Positions 29,214-37,914 of a stretch of DNA of 42,495 nt are shown here, piece by piece. The stretch's first letter is position 1. Every line of letters starts with the position of its first letter. The position numbers and the translations under genes are program-made. The stretch is from contig JACQZH010000043.1 in assembly GCA_016213925.1 (NCBI GenBank), forward strand, positions 1 through 42,495. Reading direction: 5' to 3'. Below the pieces are notes generated by a model. The model searched no databases. It was not told the DNA's origin and saw nothing but the letters and a program-made list of their open reading frames with translations. This DNA comes from Candidatus Omnitrophota bacterium (GTDB lineage Bacteria; Omnitrophota; Gorgyraeia; B26-G9).

Positions 29214-29717
29214 ATGTTAAGCTTCACAATCCTTTTTTTATATGCTTTAATAGTTATTTATTTAATGGGTTCTCCGATATTTCTTACTGACGACATATGT
29301 AAGAATTGGAAAAATATCTTATTTGAAGTGCTTCATATAATCTTTTTTTTAACACTCCCGATCCTTTATTTTTATAAAGGAATAAATATCGGTAAATTTC
29401 TCCTAATATTATTCATCGGTATTATAATATTAGATCTCTGCGAAACGTTAGTAATCGCTTTAACAGGCTCTTATGGCCTTTTTAAAAATAAAGGTTCAAC
29501 TTTACGTGAAAGAAAAGTAGCTTTTTTGCTAAATATTTTTTCCCTGGGGAAACCTGTAAAAACTGTTCGCTTTGGCCATATCGGAAGTTCCATGTGCGCT
29601 TTTGTTGATTTTTTTGATGATAGAACTGCTGATGGAAGAGATATAAGTGATAAATTGCCCTCTCTTTTTCAAGCGTTAGAAATTCGCTCTAACATTATAT
29701 CATTAATGAAATTATAG
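29214..29717 (+). CDS. Membrane protein, unknown (167 aa)
   Basis: The ATG at 29214 follows AAAGGAGGG at 29199-29207. The protein has three membrane helices (about 2-19, 38-55, 60-83). A cytoplasmic C-terminal part follows, with RERKVAFLLNIFSLGKPVKT, RFGHIGSSMCAFVDFFDDRT and ADGRDISDKLPSLFQ. No family is recognised. The cassette start GTTAGATT is nearly matched by TTTCTAAC at 29782 (7 of 8). Confidence 0.6.
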   Translation: MLSFTILFLYALIVIYLMGSPIFLTDDICKNWKNILFEVLHIIFFLTLPILYFYKGINIGKFLLILFIGIIILDLCETLVIALTGSYGLFKNKGSTLRERKVAFLLNIFSLGKPVKTVRFGHIGSSMCAFVDFFDDRTADGRDISDKLPSLFQALEIRSNIISLMKL

Positions 29718-29781
29718 ATTATTTTTGCAAAGGATTTAAAATAAAAGCAAAAAACATATGAAAAGAAGTATTAAAAATGAT

Positions 29782-29861
29782 TTTCTAACGAAAGCAGGGA
29801 ATGAGAGTCAAGTCTCGACTTGACTGCATGTTAATTTTAACTAATATATTTAATCAACAAA
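29782..29861 (+). repeat. Truncated attC (site 26) followed by REP-like repeat
   Basis: TTTCTAAC (29782-29789) opens an attC cut after about 15 bp. The 55-bp repeat at 29807-29861 begins with AGTCAAGT / ACTTGACT around CTCG and is the second copy of 17235-17289. Both copies therefore sit on broken attC sites. Confidence 0.65.
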
Positions 29862-30147
29862 TGAAACAAGAATATTCCCCGCATAATTTTAATGGCCTCT
29901 CATCAAAACATTAATCTAAACAAAATTACGAGAGTAGCCCTCTAAAATTAAACAAAACTACGTTGTTTAAAGTTTTAAAGTTTACCATTAATCATCCACA
30001 TCCTTTTTCGTTTTATCTTCCATGCCATGTTTTATTTTCATCGCAATAAAACAAAAAAACCTCTGTGCCCTCCCTACCTTGGCGGCAGGCAGGTGTGCCT
30101 TAAAAAATAAGGGAATGTGATATTTTCTACTGCGATTTTTCAGATAA
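29862..30147. other. Gene-free decayed stretch
   Basis: Nothing coding is seen in either strand. It contains a CCCTACCTTGGCGGCAGGCA block (about 30080-30100) related to the insertion in attC 24, and AT-rich sequence. Confidence 0.5.
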
Positions 30148-30399
30148 TATGATACTATTACAATTGAGTTTAAACCTCGTACTGTTAAAGATTGCCTGCG
30201 TATTGATAAGAAATTAGCAAGAATTATTCTTTTAAAAATTGAACCATTATCAAATAACTTACACGGTGACGTAAAAAAGTTAGCAGATTTTTCTCCTGAA
30301 TATCGCTTACGTGTCGGTAATTATCGGGTTTTATTTAAAACTGAAGAAAATAAAATTATTACTTATTGAATAAGGCACAGAAAAGAAGCCTATATTTAA
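30148..30399 (+). pseudogene. RelE/ParE-family toxin, inactivated
   Basis: The frame reads TIEFKPRTVKDCLRIDKKLA, RIILLKIEPLSNNLHGDVKK, LADFSPEYRLRVGNYRVLFK and TEENKIITY, then TGA (30367-30369), then IRHRKEAYI and TAA. That is a RelE/ParE toxin with a nonsense codon just before its conserved basic RHRKEAY end. The expected ATG is also out of frame: ATGATACTATT would become MTI by loss of two bases. It precedes an antitoxin gene that is also damaged. Confidence 0.75.
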
Positions 30400-30411
30400 G
30401 GAGGTTTTAAC

Positions 30412-30610
30412 ATGACTATTCGTGCTCAAATCTTAAAAAGAAACGGTAAAAATGAATTCGCTATCCTCTCTTATGAAGAATTCATAAAAGTACAAGAAAT
30501 ACTGGATAACTATGCGGATTTAAAAGCATTACGTTTGGCAAAAGATAAAGAAAAAAAATGCTAAAACCGTTTCTTTGAAAGAAGTAAAAAAAATTATCCG
30601 CTTTAATTAA
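30412..30610 (+). pseudogene. RelB/Phd-like antitoxin with A8 frameshift
   Basis: A strong AAGGAGG ends 9 bp before ATG 30412. The frame reads MTIRAQILKRNGKNEFAILS, YEEFIKVQEILDNYADLKAL and RLAKDKEKKC, then TAA at 30564. Removing one A from the A8 run at 30551-30558 restores NAKTVSLKEVKKIIRFN and a stop at 30610, the usual C-terminal toxin-binding segment. Order toxin-antitoxin and this sequence fit RelBE-like modules. Either both genes are dead or the antitoxin survives in a 50-residue form. Confidence 0.7.
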
Positions 30611-30785
30611 TCCTCTAAGGCAATTCAGTGGACTGTTACCCGCCGTTTTCCCCTCCTTATCGGAGCAGGCCCCTTCAAAGATTTACTTTTGGTAAATATT
30701 TAAGCTGGTGTCCCCGCATCAGAATAAAAAAGCAGTCTCTAGCTTATGGCTAATAGCCGAAGATGGAAATACTAACCGCTATACG
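30611..30785. other. End of cassette array
   Basis: This short stretch has no gene. CTCTAAGGCAATTCAGTGGA and GACTGTTACCCGCC recall the start of family E attC sites (CTGACCGTTACCCGCG), so the last attC may lie here in degraded form. The chromosomal genes resume on the minus strand immediately after. Confidence 0.35.
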
Positions 30786-31817
30786 CTAATCGCTATTCAA
30801 ACGCAACTGCCCGCAGGCAGCCTGGATATCAGCGCCTCTTTTCTTTCGGAACGTATAATTAACATTCCTCTTATCCAGCACTTCCTTAAAAGCTTCTATC
30901 TCACGTGGCGAACTTGTCAAAAACTCCCTTTCCGCCAACTCATTCAAAGTAATGAAATTTACCTTGCACTTTACTTTTGAAAGCAGATTAGCCAAAGCAT
31001 CAGCATCCTCCTGCCTGTCATTAACTCCTTTTATTAAAGCATACTCAAAAGTAATAATCCGGTTCGTGGCATTTATATAATCTTTTGCCGCTTTCATCAG
31101 CTCTGAAAGCGGATGTTTTTTATTCACCGGCATTATTCTGCTTCTTAATTCATCGGTTCCCGCGTGCAGGGAAATTGACAGCTCCGCTTGTATGCCTTCT
31201 TTTGCGAACTTGCTTATGCCCTCAGGCAAGCCGCAGGTTGATATTGTTATCTTGCGCGCCGCAATTCCCAGGCAATCCGGATCATTAAAAATTCTCACTG
31301 CCTTAAGCGTATTTTCATAATTAGCAAAAGGCTCTCCCATGCCCATAACTACAATATTAGTTACCCGCTTTTTAGGATTATCATTTTTTATCAGTAACAC
31401 CTGGCTGACGATTTCATCCGCCGTAAGATTTCTTTTTAACCCGGACTTTGCGCTTGCGCAGAATACACAGCCAAAAGCGCATCCCGCCTGCGTGGAAACG
31501 CAAATTGTCGCCCGGTCATCCGCAGGAATAAAAACAGACTCGATTATTTCATTATCAATTGTCTTAAACGCGTATTTTGCGGTATTATCGCGGCTGATAA
31601 GCTTTTTGTCCTCGTAAAGGCTCAACACCTGCATTTTCTCACAAAAAAAACTCCGGAGCTCTTTCCCGACATTGCTCATTCCGGAAAAAGATAGCACTCC
31701 CTTTTTATAAACCCAGTCTAATAACTGGCTGCTTCGGTATGCCGGCATTTCATACTGCCCGATTAGTTTTTTCAACTCTTCAGGTATCAAGCCGGACATA
31801 ATTATTTTCTTATTCAT
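30786..31817 (-). CDS. rlmN: RlmN 23S rRNA / tRNA adenine-C2 methyltransferase
   Basis: The 343-residue radical-SAM enzyme has CAFGCVFC (CxxxCxxC iron-sulfur motif, about 112-119) inside STQAGCAFGCVFCASA. GMGEPFANYENTLKAV and the C-terminal catalytic Cys in AACGQLR are also present. RlmN adds a methyl group to C2 of A2503 in 23S rRNA and to A37 in some tRNAs. An alternative ATG six codons downstream (MSGLIPEELK) may be the true start. It is the first housekeeping gene beyond the integron. Confidence 0.95.
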   Translation of the reverse strand: MNKKIIMSGLIPEELKKLIGQYEMPAYRSSQLLDWVYKKGVLSFSGMSNVGKELRSFFCEKMQVLSLYEDKKLISRDNTAKYAFKTIDNEIIESVFIPADDRATICVSTQAGCAFGCVFCASAKSGLKRNLTADEIVSQVLLIKNDNPKKRVTNIVVMGMGEPFANYENTLKAVRIFNDPDCLGIAARKITISTCGLPEGISKFAKEGIQAELSISLHAGTDELRSRIMPVNKKHPLSELMKAAKDYINATNRIITFEYALIKGVNDRQEDADALANLLSKVKCKVNFITLNELAEREFLTSSPREIEAFKEVLDKRNVNYTFRKKRGADIQAACGQLRLNSD

Positions 31818-31877
31818 GTTTCCCCGCTACTCGCTATTCGATTTTCGCTTTTTCCCGCTAACAACGCTAAGCATTCC

Positions 31878-32261
31878 CTAAAAATACCTGCCGTCTAATT
31901 CAAACGCATCTTTTATTAACTCGATTTTTACCTTACCGGCATCAAACAATACGCTCACCACATCAAAGCGCATATCAATATCCTCAATCTTATTTTTCTT
32001 AAGGTAACTAAGAGCGTTTTGAGAAATCTTGCGGATTTTCGCTTTATCCACCGCTTCTTGAGGAAATCCTTTTTCGTCATTAACTCTGGTTTTTACTTCA
32101 ATAAAACAAAGGAATCCCCTGTCTTTGGCAATAATATCTATCTCTCCAAAAAGACATTTATAATTATGTTCAAGGATTTCATAACCGCCCTGTTTTAAAC
32201 ATTCTAAGGCAAGCTCTTCTCCCCGGCTGCCTATTTTTTGTCTTTCATCTTTCTTGATCAT
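31878..32261 (-). CDS. yraN: YraN/UPF0102 endonuclease-like protein
   Basis: The 127-residue protein has the family pattern GSRGEELALECLKQGGYEIL, then FGEIDIIAKD and CFIEVKTRVN. It is a Holliday-junction-resolvase-like fold with the E...D...ExK active residues present. The C-terminal part RISQNALSYLKKNK and DMRFDVVSVL completes it. Activity of the family is not settled. It lies upstream of rlmN in the same direction, about 60 bp away. Confidence 0.9.
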   Translation of the reverse strand: MIKKDERQKIGSRGEELALECLKQGGYEILEHNYKCLFGEIDIIAKDRGFLCFIEVKTRVNDEKGFPQEAVDKAKIRKISQNALSYLKKNKIEDIDMRFDVVSVLFDAGKVKIELIKDAFELDGRYF

Positions 32262-32317
32262 GAGTAGAATTATCCCAGATTAGCTGATATATGTCAATTA
32301 CAGGAAACAACTAAATA

Positions 32318-32352
32318 AAATAAGCCATTACCTTATAGATAATGGCTTATTT
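32318..32352 (-). terminator. Rho-independent terminator after the two-CW gene
   Basis: A perfect 13-bp stem AAATAAGCCATTA / TAATGGCTTATTT with a 9-base loop. On the minus strand it is followed by TATTTAG, and the stem end is U-rich. Confidence 0.75.
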
Positions 32353-32378
32353 ATCCGTTATACTATCTTTACTTTAGA

Positions 32379-32681
32379 TCATGCTTTGAGTTTAGCGAAA
32401 AGATGCGACACCATCATAAAATGACCCGCTTCTTCTTCTTTGACTTGCTTATAAAAATTACAAGCGAGGCAATTTCCTTCTTTCTGCGCATAAGAACCTT
32501 GCACGCTTCCTCCGCACAATGTGCCTGTTAGCGCCCAGCAAGCTCTTCCAGCATTCATTCCTCCATGAACACCGTCTAATTTACGCTCAACCGCAGCAGG
32601 GCAAACTCCAAATTCTTGAGTTTTAACTCCGCCGGCCTGGCGTCCGCATTTCTTAATCTCCCAGCAATTAGTTTTACTCAT
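32379..32681 (-). CDS. Two-CW-domain protein
   Basis: ATG 32681 is chosen over 32744 because GAGGGAGGG lies about 9 bp upstream of it. The 100-residue protein shows NCWEIKKCGRQAGG (residues 5-18) and GVCPAAVERKLDGVHGGMNA, then GRACWALTGTLCGG and CLACNFYKQV. These are the paired CW motifs of the family, with 7 cysteines that probably bind a metal or cluster. Such proteins occur with signalling and chemotaxis components; no partner is adjacent. Confidence 0.75.
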   Translation of the reverse strand: MSKTNCWEIKKCGRQAGGVKTQEFGVCPAAVERKLDGVHGGMNAGRACWALTGTLCGGSVQGSYAQKEGNCLACNFYKQVKEEEAGHFMMVSHLFAKLKA

Positions 32682-32744
32682 ACCCGCATCCCTCCCTCTT
32701 TTTTGCAAAATCCATAAAAAAATTTGCAGTTTTATTATAAACAT

Positions 32745-33130
32745 TATTTGTGCTTTTCGTCAACAAAAATTTTATAGCAAGTGAACTAATTATTACCTGT
32801 TTTATAAAAAATAAACTAATGTTGTTTAATTATTTAATGCTTAACTATTCTTTCAAGATTCCTTTTTCTTTTTCAATTATCATCCCTCCACTCACTTCCC
32901 TGTTTGCCGCTGATTCCTTTACCTATAACATCCTCCCATAGCCTTTTTTGCTCATTCTTGCCTTCTACTGCTTTACTTTAGTAAAAAAAAGTAGCAAAAA
33001 TTAAAAACTCAAGGTATACTTCTTTTTTTATTTTTGATGCAAAGCAATTTAAACCAAATTAAACATTTATGTAAATGCCGTTTATTAATTAATTCTCCAT
33101 TCTAAACATTAGCTATATCAATATTAAATT
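32745..33130. other. AT-rich intergenic stretch
   Basis: This lies between the divergent two-CW gene and the secreted-protein gene. It should hold both promoters, but no convincing -35/-10 pair, hairpin or repeat is seen. No coding pattern is visible. Confidence 0.4.
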
Positions 33131-34123
33131 ATGCGTAATAAAATTATAAACTCAAAAAAAATATTTTTTCTAATCTGCGTTCTTTTGCCGGTGATACTAT
33201 CTTTGGTTTTTGGCAAATCATCTGCCCAAAAACCTCCATTTTTCAAAAAAACTATGCACTCAGTTCTTTCAGCAAGAGTATTATTAAATACACCGTCTTT
33301 TTCTGACTGCTTTTCAGCTGTCTTTCATGAGAATAAAAATAAAGCGTCACCTCCCGAGGAATTGACTCTAACTGAAATAGAAAAAATCATACAGCAAGCA
33401 ATTGCTATTCACAGGATTTCGCAGTTAAAATCTGTTTCAAGCAGAAAACCGGACTTTAATCCTTTATCCGCGCAAGGACGATTAAACCGATGCGGAACAG
33501 CTCAATCCGATATTAAAAGATTAATTTTACATTTATCCAGAGGCATCACTGACTATATCATTAGGTTACGCCAGATTTGGATGGTTTCCAATCTGATAGA
33601 TAATACGCACGCGTTTATTGTCATCAGCGATTTAAATAATAATACTCATTATTTAATTGACCCTACTTTTATCCAATTCTTTATCCTTCCGGTTACTGAT
33701 CCGCCTATCCCAAGAAGTATAGGATATGAAGGCGTAATTATCCGAAAAAATCAAAGATGGTCGGAGTTATCCGCCCAATTACTAATGTATGGGTATATTA
33801 AGCTTGCCGATGAAATAACAAATATGTATCTTAGCGCGTTAAGTAATAAAACCCCGGAACAAATGCACACATTTAATTTTAAAACCGCTGATTTAATTAA
33901 TGCACCGGAATCAATCGATGACTACAGCGATGAGGAGTTTGCCAAATTTTTCGGCCCGTTAGAAAAAAGAATATACAAAGAAAATTTACAGTTAAAACAA
34001 TCCGTGGATATATCTGTATCAGCAGCCATAGAACAGATAAAACTGGGCGATTCAACTAACATAAATAATGTCATAAAAAAACAGATAAAAACACAACAAG
34101 CAATAATAGAAAATTCTATCTAA
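33131..34123 (+). CDS. Secreted protein with putative Cys-His-Asp hydrolase-like triad
   Basis: The 330-residue protein has an N-terminal signal or anchor (KIFFLICVLLPVILSLVFG). Its middle shows RLNRCGTAQSDIKRLI (Cys about residue 117), then DNTHAFIVISDLNNNTHYLI and DPTFIQFF. The order Cys, His in THAFIV, Asp in LIDPTF matches transglutaminase/papain-like catalytic triads. The last third is helical. If correct, it would be an exported peptidase, amidase or crosslinking enzyme. Assignment is by motif spacing only. Confidence 0.5.
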   Translation: MRNKIINSKKIFFLICVLLPVILSLVFGKSSAQKPPFFKKTMHSVLSARVLLNTPSFSDCFSAVFHENKNKASPPEELTLTEIEKIIQQAIAIHRISQLKSVSSRKPDFNPLSAQGRLNRCGTAQSDIKRLILHLSRGITDYIIRLRQIWMVSNLIDNTHAFIVISDLNNNTHYLIDPTFIQFFILPVTDPPIPRSIGYEGVIIRKNQRWSELSAQLLMYGYIKLADEITNMYLSALSNKTPEQMHTFNFKTADLINAPESIDDYSDEEFAKFFGPLEKRIYKENLQLKQSVDISVSAAIEQIKLGDSTNINNVIKKQIKTQQAIIENSI

Positions 34124-34223
34124 AGAGAAATAAACCTTCCTGCGCCTTACGCCATAATCACTTAGAGAAATTTGCTGTCTGCTTTGCAGTAAAAATGTTT
34201 TAATTCAGAAATTATGGCAGAAC

Positions 34224-36418
34224 TCAAACCCGAAAATTATTCACCAATGCCTGCAATCGATCGACAAGCTTCGTAAAACCGCCGGCATTGCCTATCAATT
34301 CTTCCATTGATGAGGATAATTCCTGAGCAGCCCTCGAAACTTCTTCGGTTATCTGGGAGTTATCAGATGCCGCGGCATTAATTTCAGCTATAGCGGTAAC
34401 CGCTTTTTCCGCGCTTTCAATCTGCAATGGGATTAATTGCACTATTTTAGCTAACCCCTGATTAGAAAAACGCGACGCGTCAGAGATAGAATTTTGCAAA
34501 ATACTTAATTTTTCAACAATATTTTTTCCTTCTAAAGTATCCTGCTTACTCGTCTGGATAACTTCTATCGTGTTTTTAACTTCTGACTGGACACTTTTTA
34601 TCAAATTAGTAATCTCATTGGCGGAACGGCTTGAACCTTCGGCTAGCTTGCGTACTTCTTCAGCAACAACAGCAAATCCCCTGCCGACATCGCCGGCCCG
34701 CGCCGCTTCAATTGCCGCGTTTAACGCAAGCATATTAGTCTGTTCGGCGAAAGAGTTTATCGTATCAATTATCTTGCCTATCTGCAACGACCTGTTACTT
34801 AATTCCTTAACCGCGTCAGCCGAAGATTCAACCTTATCAGCAATGGAATCAATTTTCTTTACCAGCTCTTTGTTGGATGCCCTGCCTTTGTCAGTAAGTT
34901 CTATGGTTTTAAGCATGGACTCTACAACCGCTTTTGTTTTCGCGGAGATCTCATGTAAAGATTCACCGAGGCATCCCATGATTGTAATTACTTCCTCTAC
35001 TTTCTCTACCTGCACCGTTGATCCGGCAGTTATCCGATTAACCGATTCGTTAATTCCGGAAACTGCGCTCTTAATATGCTGGGAAGTATCTAAAATATTT
35101 TTAGCTCCGGCATCTATTTTTGAAGCGGAACTGCTCATGACTTTTGTCATTTTGGCAAAGTTTTCCAAAAAATTATCAAATGAATTACCCAAGACCCCCA
35201 ATTCATCCCTAGAACGCATCTTCAGTTTTTGAGTTAAATCCGCTTTATACGCGGATAAATCATCAGAAAGTTTTTTAATCCAGTTAGTCACATGATTAAG
35301 ATTTCCCGCGATAAACGTTGATATGAGTATCGCGATGACTATACCGAAAATAATTACTATAACCGAGCTGATGCCGATGCCTTTAGTCGAAACGCTCGCG
35401 ATTCGCCGGGTAAGATCCGTTGACTTGTTTACCTGTAAACTCAATCCCGCTTCCGCACTATTAACAATATCCGTAAACTTTTTGACCAGCTCATTAACAC
35501 TTTCGATTATCAGCAAAGAATTTTTCTGATTAAGCAGTAGTTTTTTTCTAAAATTAAAGATCCCTTCGTCTGCGATAACAAGCTGTTCTAAATCCCGGAC
35601 ATTACGCTTTAGAATTGAAATATCCTTTTGCGGCATATCAGCTTCCATTTTACTAATATGCGCATTTACCACAGAAATATATCCATTAAATTCAACTTTA
35701 AGCTTATCAATAAAAACAATATCCTTGGCAGCAACAATCTGTTCGCAGGCATTTGCCGCTAAAGTAATATCTGTTTCAAAAAGGTGAAAATACCTTATCA
35801 GCATAAGAGTCTTATTGCTCAACCCATAAAATGCTTTTGAGATTACCTCGAAATTAGAATTTAAATCCGAGATCTTTGCTTTTACAGCTTCATATTCCTT
35901 GCCAAGAATCTCTGTTTTTTTATTCTCTTGGGACGAAGGCAGCGCCTGCAAAGCCAACATATATTACTGACAAACTTATCCTTCAATTTAATACTTTTTT
36001 CCTCTATTTCAATTTTTGATAAAATCAGCTTATGGATCTCGTCATTTAAGCCCTCTAAGTTTTTTAACGCGGCTTCCAAATCATTAACATACGCGATAAA
36101 TTTTTTTTCACCGCTAAGTTTTTCTTTTAGATACCCAGCAGCGTCTTTTATATTTTTAATCGAAAATTTTATTTTTTCATAAGCTTCTTTTGCTTTCTCC
36201 CGGCTGCTGATGCACATCAACCCTTTGAACTCAGCGTTTATTTGCCATACGAATATAACCAGGTGTTCCGCCGCTTCTGAAGCCGGCAGCATATTCTCGG
36301 AGAGATCATTCATGTTACTGCTTATCTTATTTACGGAAAATAACCCCGCGGCAGCAATAATAACAGTAAAACTGACCACCGCGGTAAAACCTAAAGCTAA
36401 TTTAGTTTTTATTTTCAT
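34224..36418 (-). pseudogene. Methyl-accepting chemotaxis protein split by a 2-nt frameshift
   Basis: Two overlapping frames make one chemoreceptor. The upstream part (36418-35882) has the first membrane helix (LALGFTAVVSFTVIIAAAGL) and helical sensor sequence up to KLKDKFVSN. The downstream part (35960-34224) starts [15 protein letters not shown]. It holds the second membrane helix ([20 protein letters not shown]), a HAMP domain, and the signalling tip [19 protein letters not shown], then [15 protein letters not shown]. Removing one AT unit from the ATATATG at about 35958-35964 joins them as SNMLALQAL with about 700 residues. The downstream ORF lacks TM1 and most of the sensor and could not work normally alone. 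A slippage-prone AT run, sequencing error or reversible switch are all possible. Confidence 0.8.
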
Positions 36419-36513
36419 TCTGGTTCCTAGGTATTTATAATTTTTACAGCCCTCTTAACACTTTACAAGTAATTCGTTCAATTAACGCGTATCTGTGCGC
36501 AAAAAACTGCTTT

Positions 36514-37761
36514 CTATCTTACTCTCTCACTCGGAAGAAGAGGCGGCGGATTTTCCTTAACCTCTGTCGGAAGCCCCATAACGTTAAGCAGCCCGATAAA
36601 AGGTTCCGGATCAAGCTCCTCCACATTAACCATGGTTTTTGCGTCCCAATCGCCCTTAGCAACAAGCATTGCCGCAGCCGCAGGAGGAACCCCGGCAGTA
36701 TAACAAATTGCCTGCGCTTCAACTTCCTTGTAACAATCCGCATGGTCGCAGATATTATAAATAAAGATCTCTCTTCGCTTGCCGTCTTTTAAGCCTTTGA
36801 TAAAATTTCCGATGCAGGTCTTTCCCTTATAATTCGAAGCTAATGATGAAGGATCCGGCAAAATCGCCTTTAAAACTTTCAATGGCACCACCTCAACACC
36901 TTCAGCGGTTTTAATCGGCTTTTCCGAAGTCAATCCCAGGTTTGTCAGCACGGAAAAAACATTTATATAATGCTCGCTAAACCCCATCCAGAAACGGATA
37001 CTGTCAGCATCAATATTTTTCGATAAGGAATGCAATTCATCGTGGCCGTTTAAATATACCTGCTGTTCGCCGACTACGGGGAAATCATAAACCATTCTTA
37101 TAGAATGCACCTTTTCCATGACCCATTTACGGTCTATCCATGTCCAGACCTTCTTAAATTCCCGGAAGTTTATTTCCGGGTCAAAATTGGTGGAAAAATA
37201 TTTTCCGTGGCTGCCGGCATTGACATCCATTATGTCTATCGTATCGATCTTATCAAAATAACGCTTTAGCGCAAGCGCGCAATAAGCGTTTACCACCCCC
37301 GGGTCAAAACCAGCGCCAAGAATCGCGGTAATGCCTTTATCACGGCAGCGGCCTTTTCTCTTCCATTCATAATTAGCATACCAAGGCGGATCCTCGCAAA
37401 CCTTGGAAGGATCCTCATGTATCGCGCTGTCGATATAAGCAATCCCTGACTGAATACAGGCTTCAAGTAAAGACATATTGACGTATGACTGCGCCAGATT
37501 TATTAATATCTGTGAATTGGTTTCTTTGATTAGCTTTACAACTGCGTCTACATCCAACGCGTTAATCTGTCTGGAATATATTTTTTTTGTTTTATCTTTA
37601 ATACGATTTTTCTTTTTGACGCTTTCGATGATCTTGTCACATTTATTTTGAGTCCGGGAAGCGATACAAAGGTCTCCGAGAATATCGTTATTCTGAGCGC
37701 ATTTGTGCAAAGCTACATGGGCAACCCCTCCTGCACCAACAAGCAGTACATTTTTTTTCAT
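36514..37761 (-). CDS. Carboxynorspermidine dehydrogenase (saccharopine-dehydrogenase family)
   Basis: ATG 37761 has GAGGAGG 9 bp upstream and is preferred to 37779. The 415-residue enzyme has a Rossmann motif LLVGAGGVAHVALHKCA. Family segments are AILGAGFDPGVVNAYCALAL and IDIMDVNAGSHG, plus YTAGVPPAAAAMLVAKG near the C-terminus. It reductively condenses aspartate semialdehyde with putrescine or diaminopropane to carboxyspermidine or carboxynorspermidine. It lies downstream of nspC in the same direction, so the two enzymes make a spermidine-type polyamine route independent of spermidine synthase. Confidence 0.88.
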   Translation of the reverse strand: MKKNVLLVGAGGVAHVALHKCAQNNDILGDLCIASRTQNKCDKIIESVKKKNRIKDKTKKIYSRQINALDVDAVVKLIKETNSQILINLAQSYVNMSLLEACIQSGIAYIDSAIHEDPSKVCEDPPWYANYEWKRKGRCRDKGITAILGAGFDPGVVNAYCALALKRYFDKIDTIDIMDVNAGSHGKYFSTNFDPEINFREFKKVWTWIDRKWVMEKVHSIRMVYDFPVVGEQQVYLNGHDELHSLSKNIDADSIRFWMGFSEHYINVFSVLTNLGLTSEKPIKTAEGVEVVPLKVLKAILPDPSSLASNYKGKTCIGNFIKGLKDGKRREIFIYNICDHADCYKEVEAQAICYTAGVPPAAAAMLVAKGDWDAKTMVNVEELDPEPFIGLLNVMGLPTEVKENPPPLLPSERVR

Positions 37762-37786
37762 CGTAATGATCCTCCTCAATGAGTAC

Positions 37787-37863
37787 GTGATTTATGGGGC
37801 AACGCGTCCGCCAAATTTTATTTGGCGAAGCCTCGCCATTTGTTTGGCGCAAACATAAATCAC
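37787..37863 (-). promoter_or_regulatory. Structured RNA element between nspC and the dehydrogenase
   Basis: The 10-bp outer pair GTGATTTATG / CATAAATCAC encloses an 8-bp hairpin CGCCAAAT-TTT-ATTTGGCG and a further TTTGGCGC. It ends 24 bp before the start codon of the next gene. No U-run follows. It may be an mRNA processing or translation control element. Its place inside a polyamine operon is suggestive only. Confidence 0.5.
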
Positions 37864-37914
37864 TGTGCAAATTGATGCCGAATTCCCAAAATCTGGCGCA
37901 ATGATTTCCTTTAG

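Noticed and set aside
34570-35232. Plus-strand frame of 220 codons opposite the chemoreceptor
   Set aside because: It is a mirror of the regular heptad coding of the receptor helix; no start site or motif.
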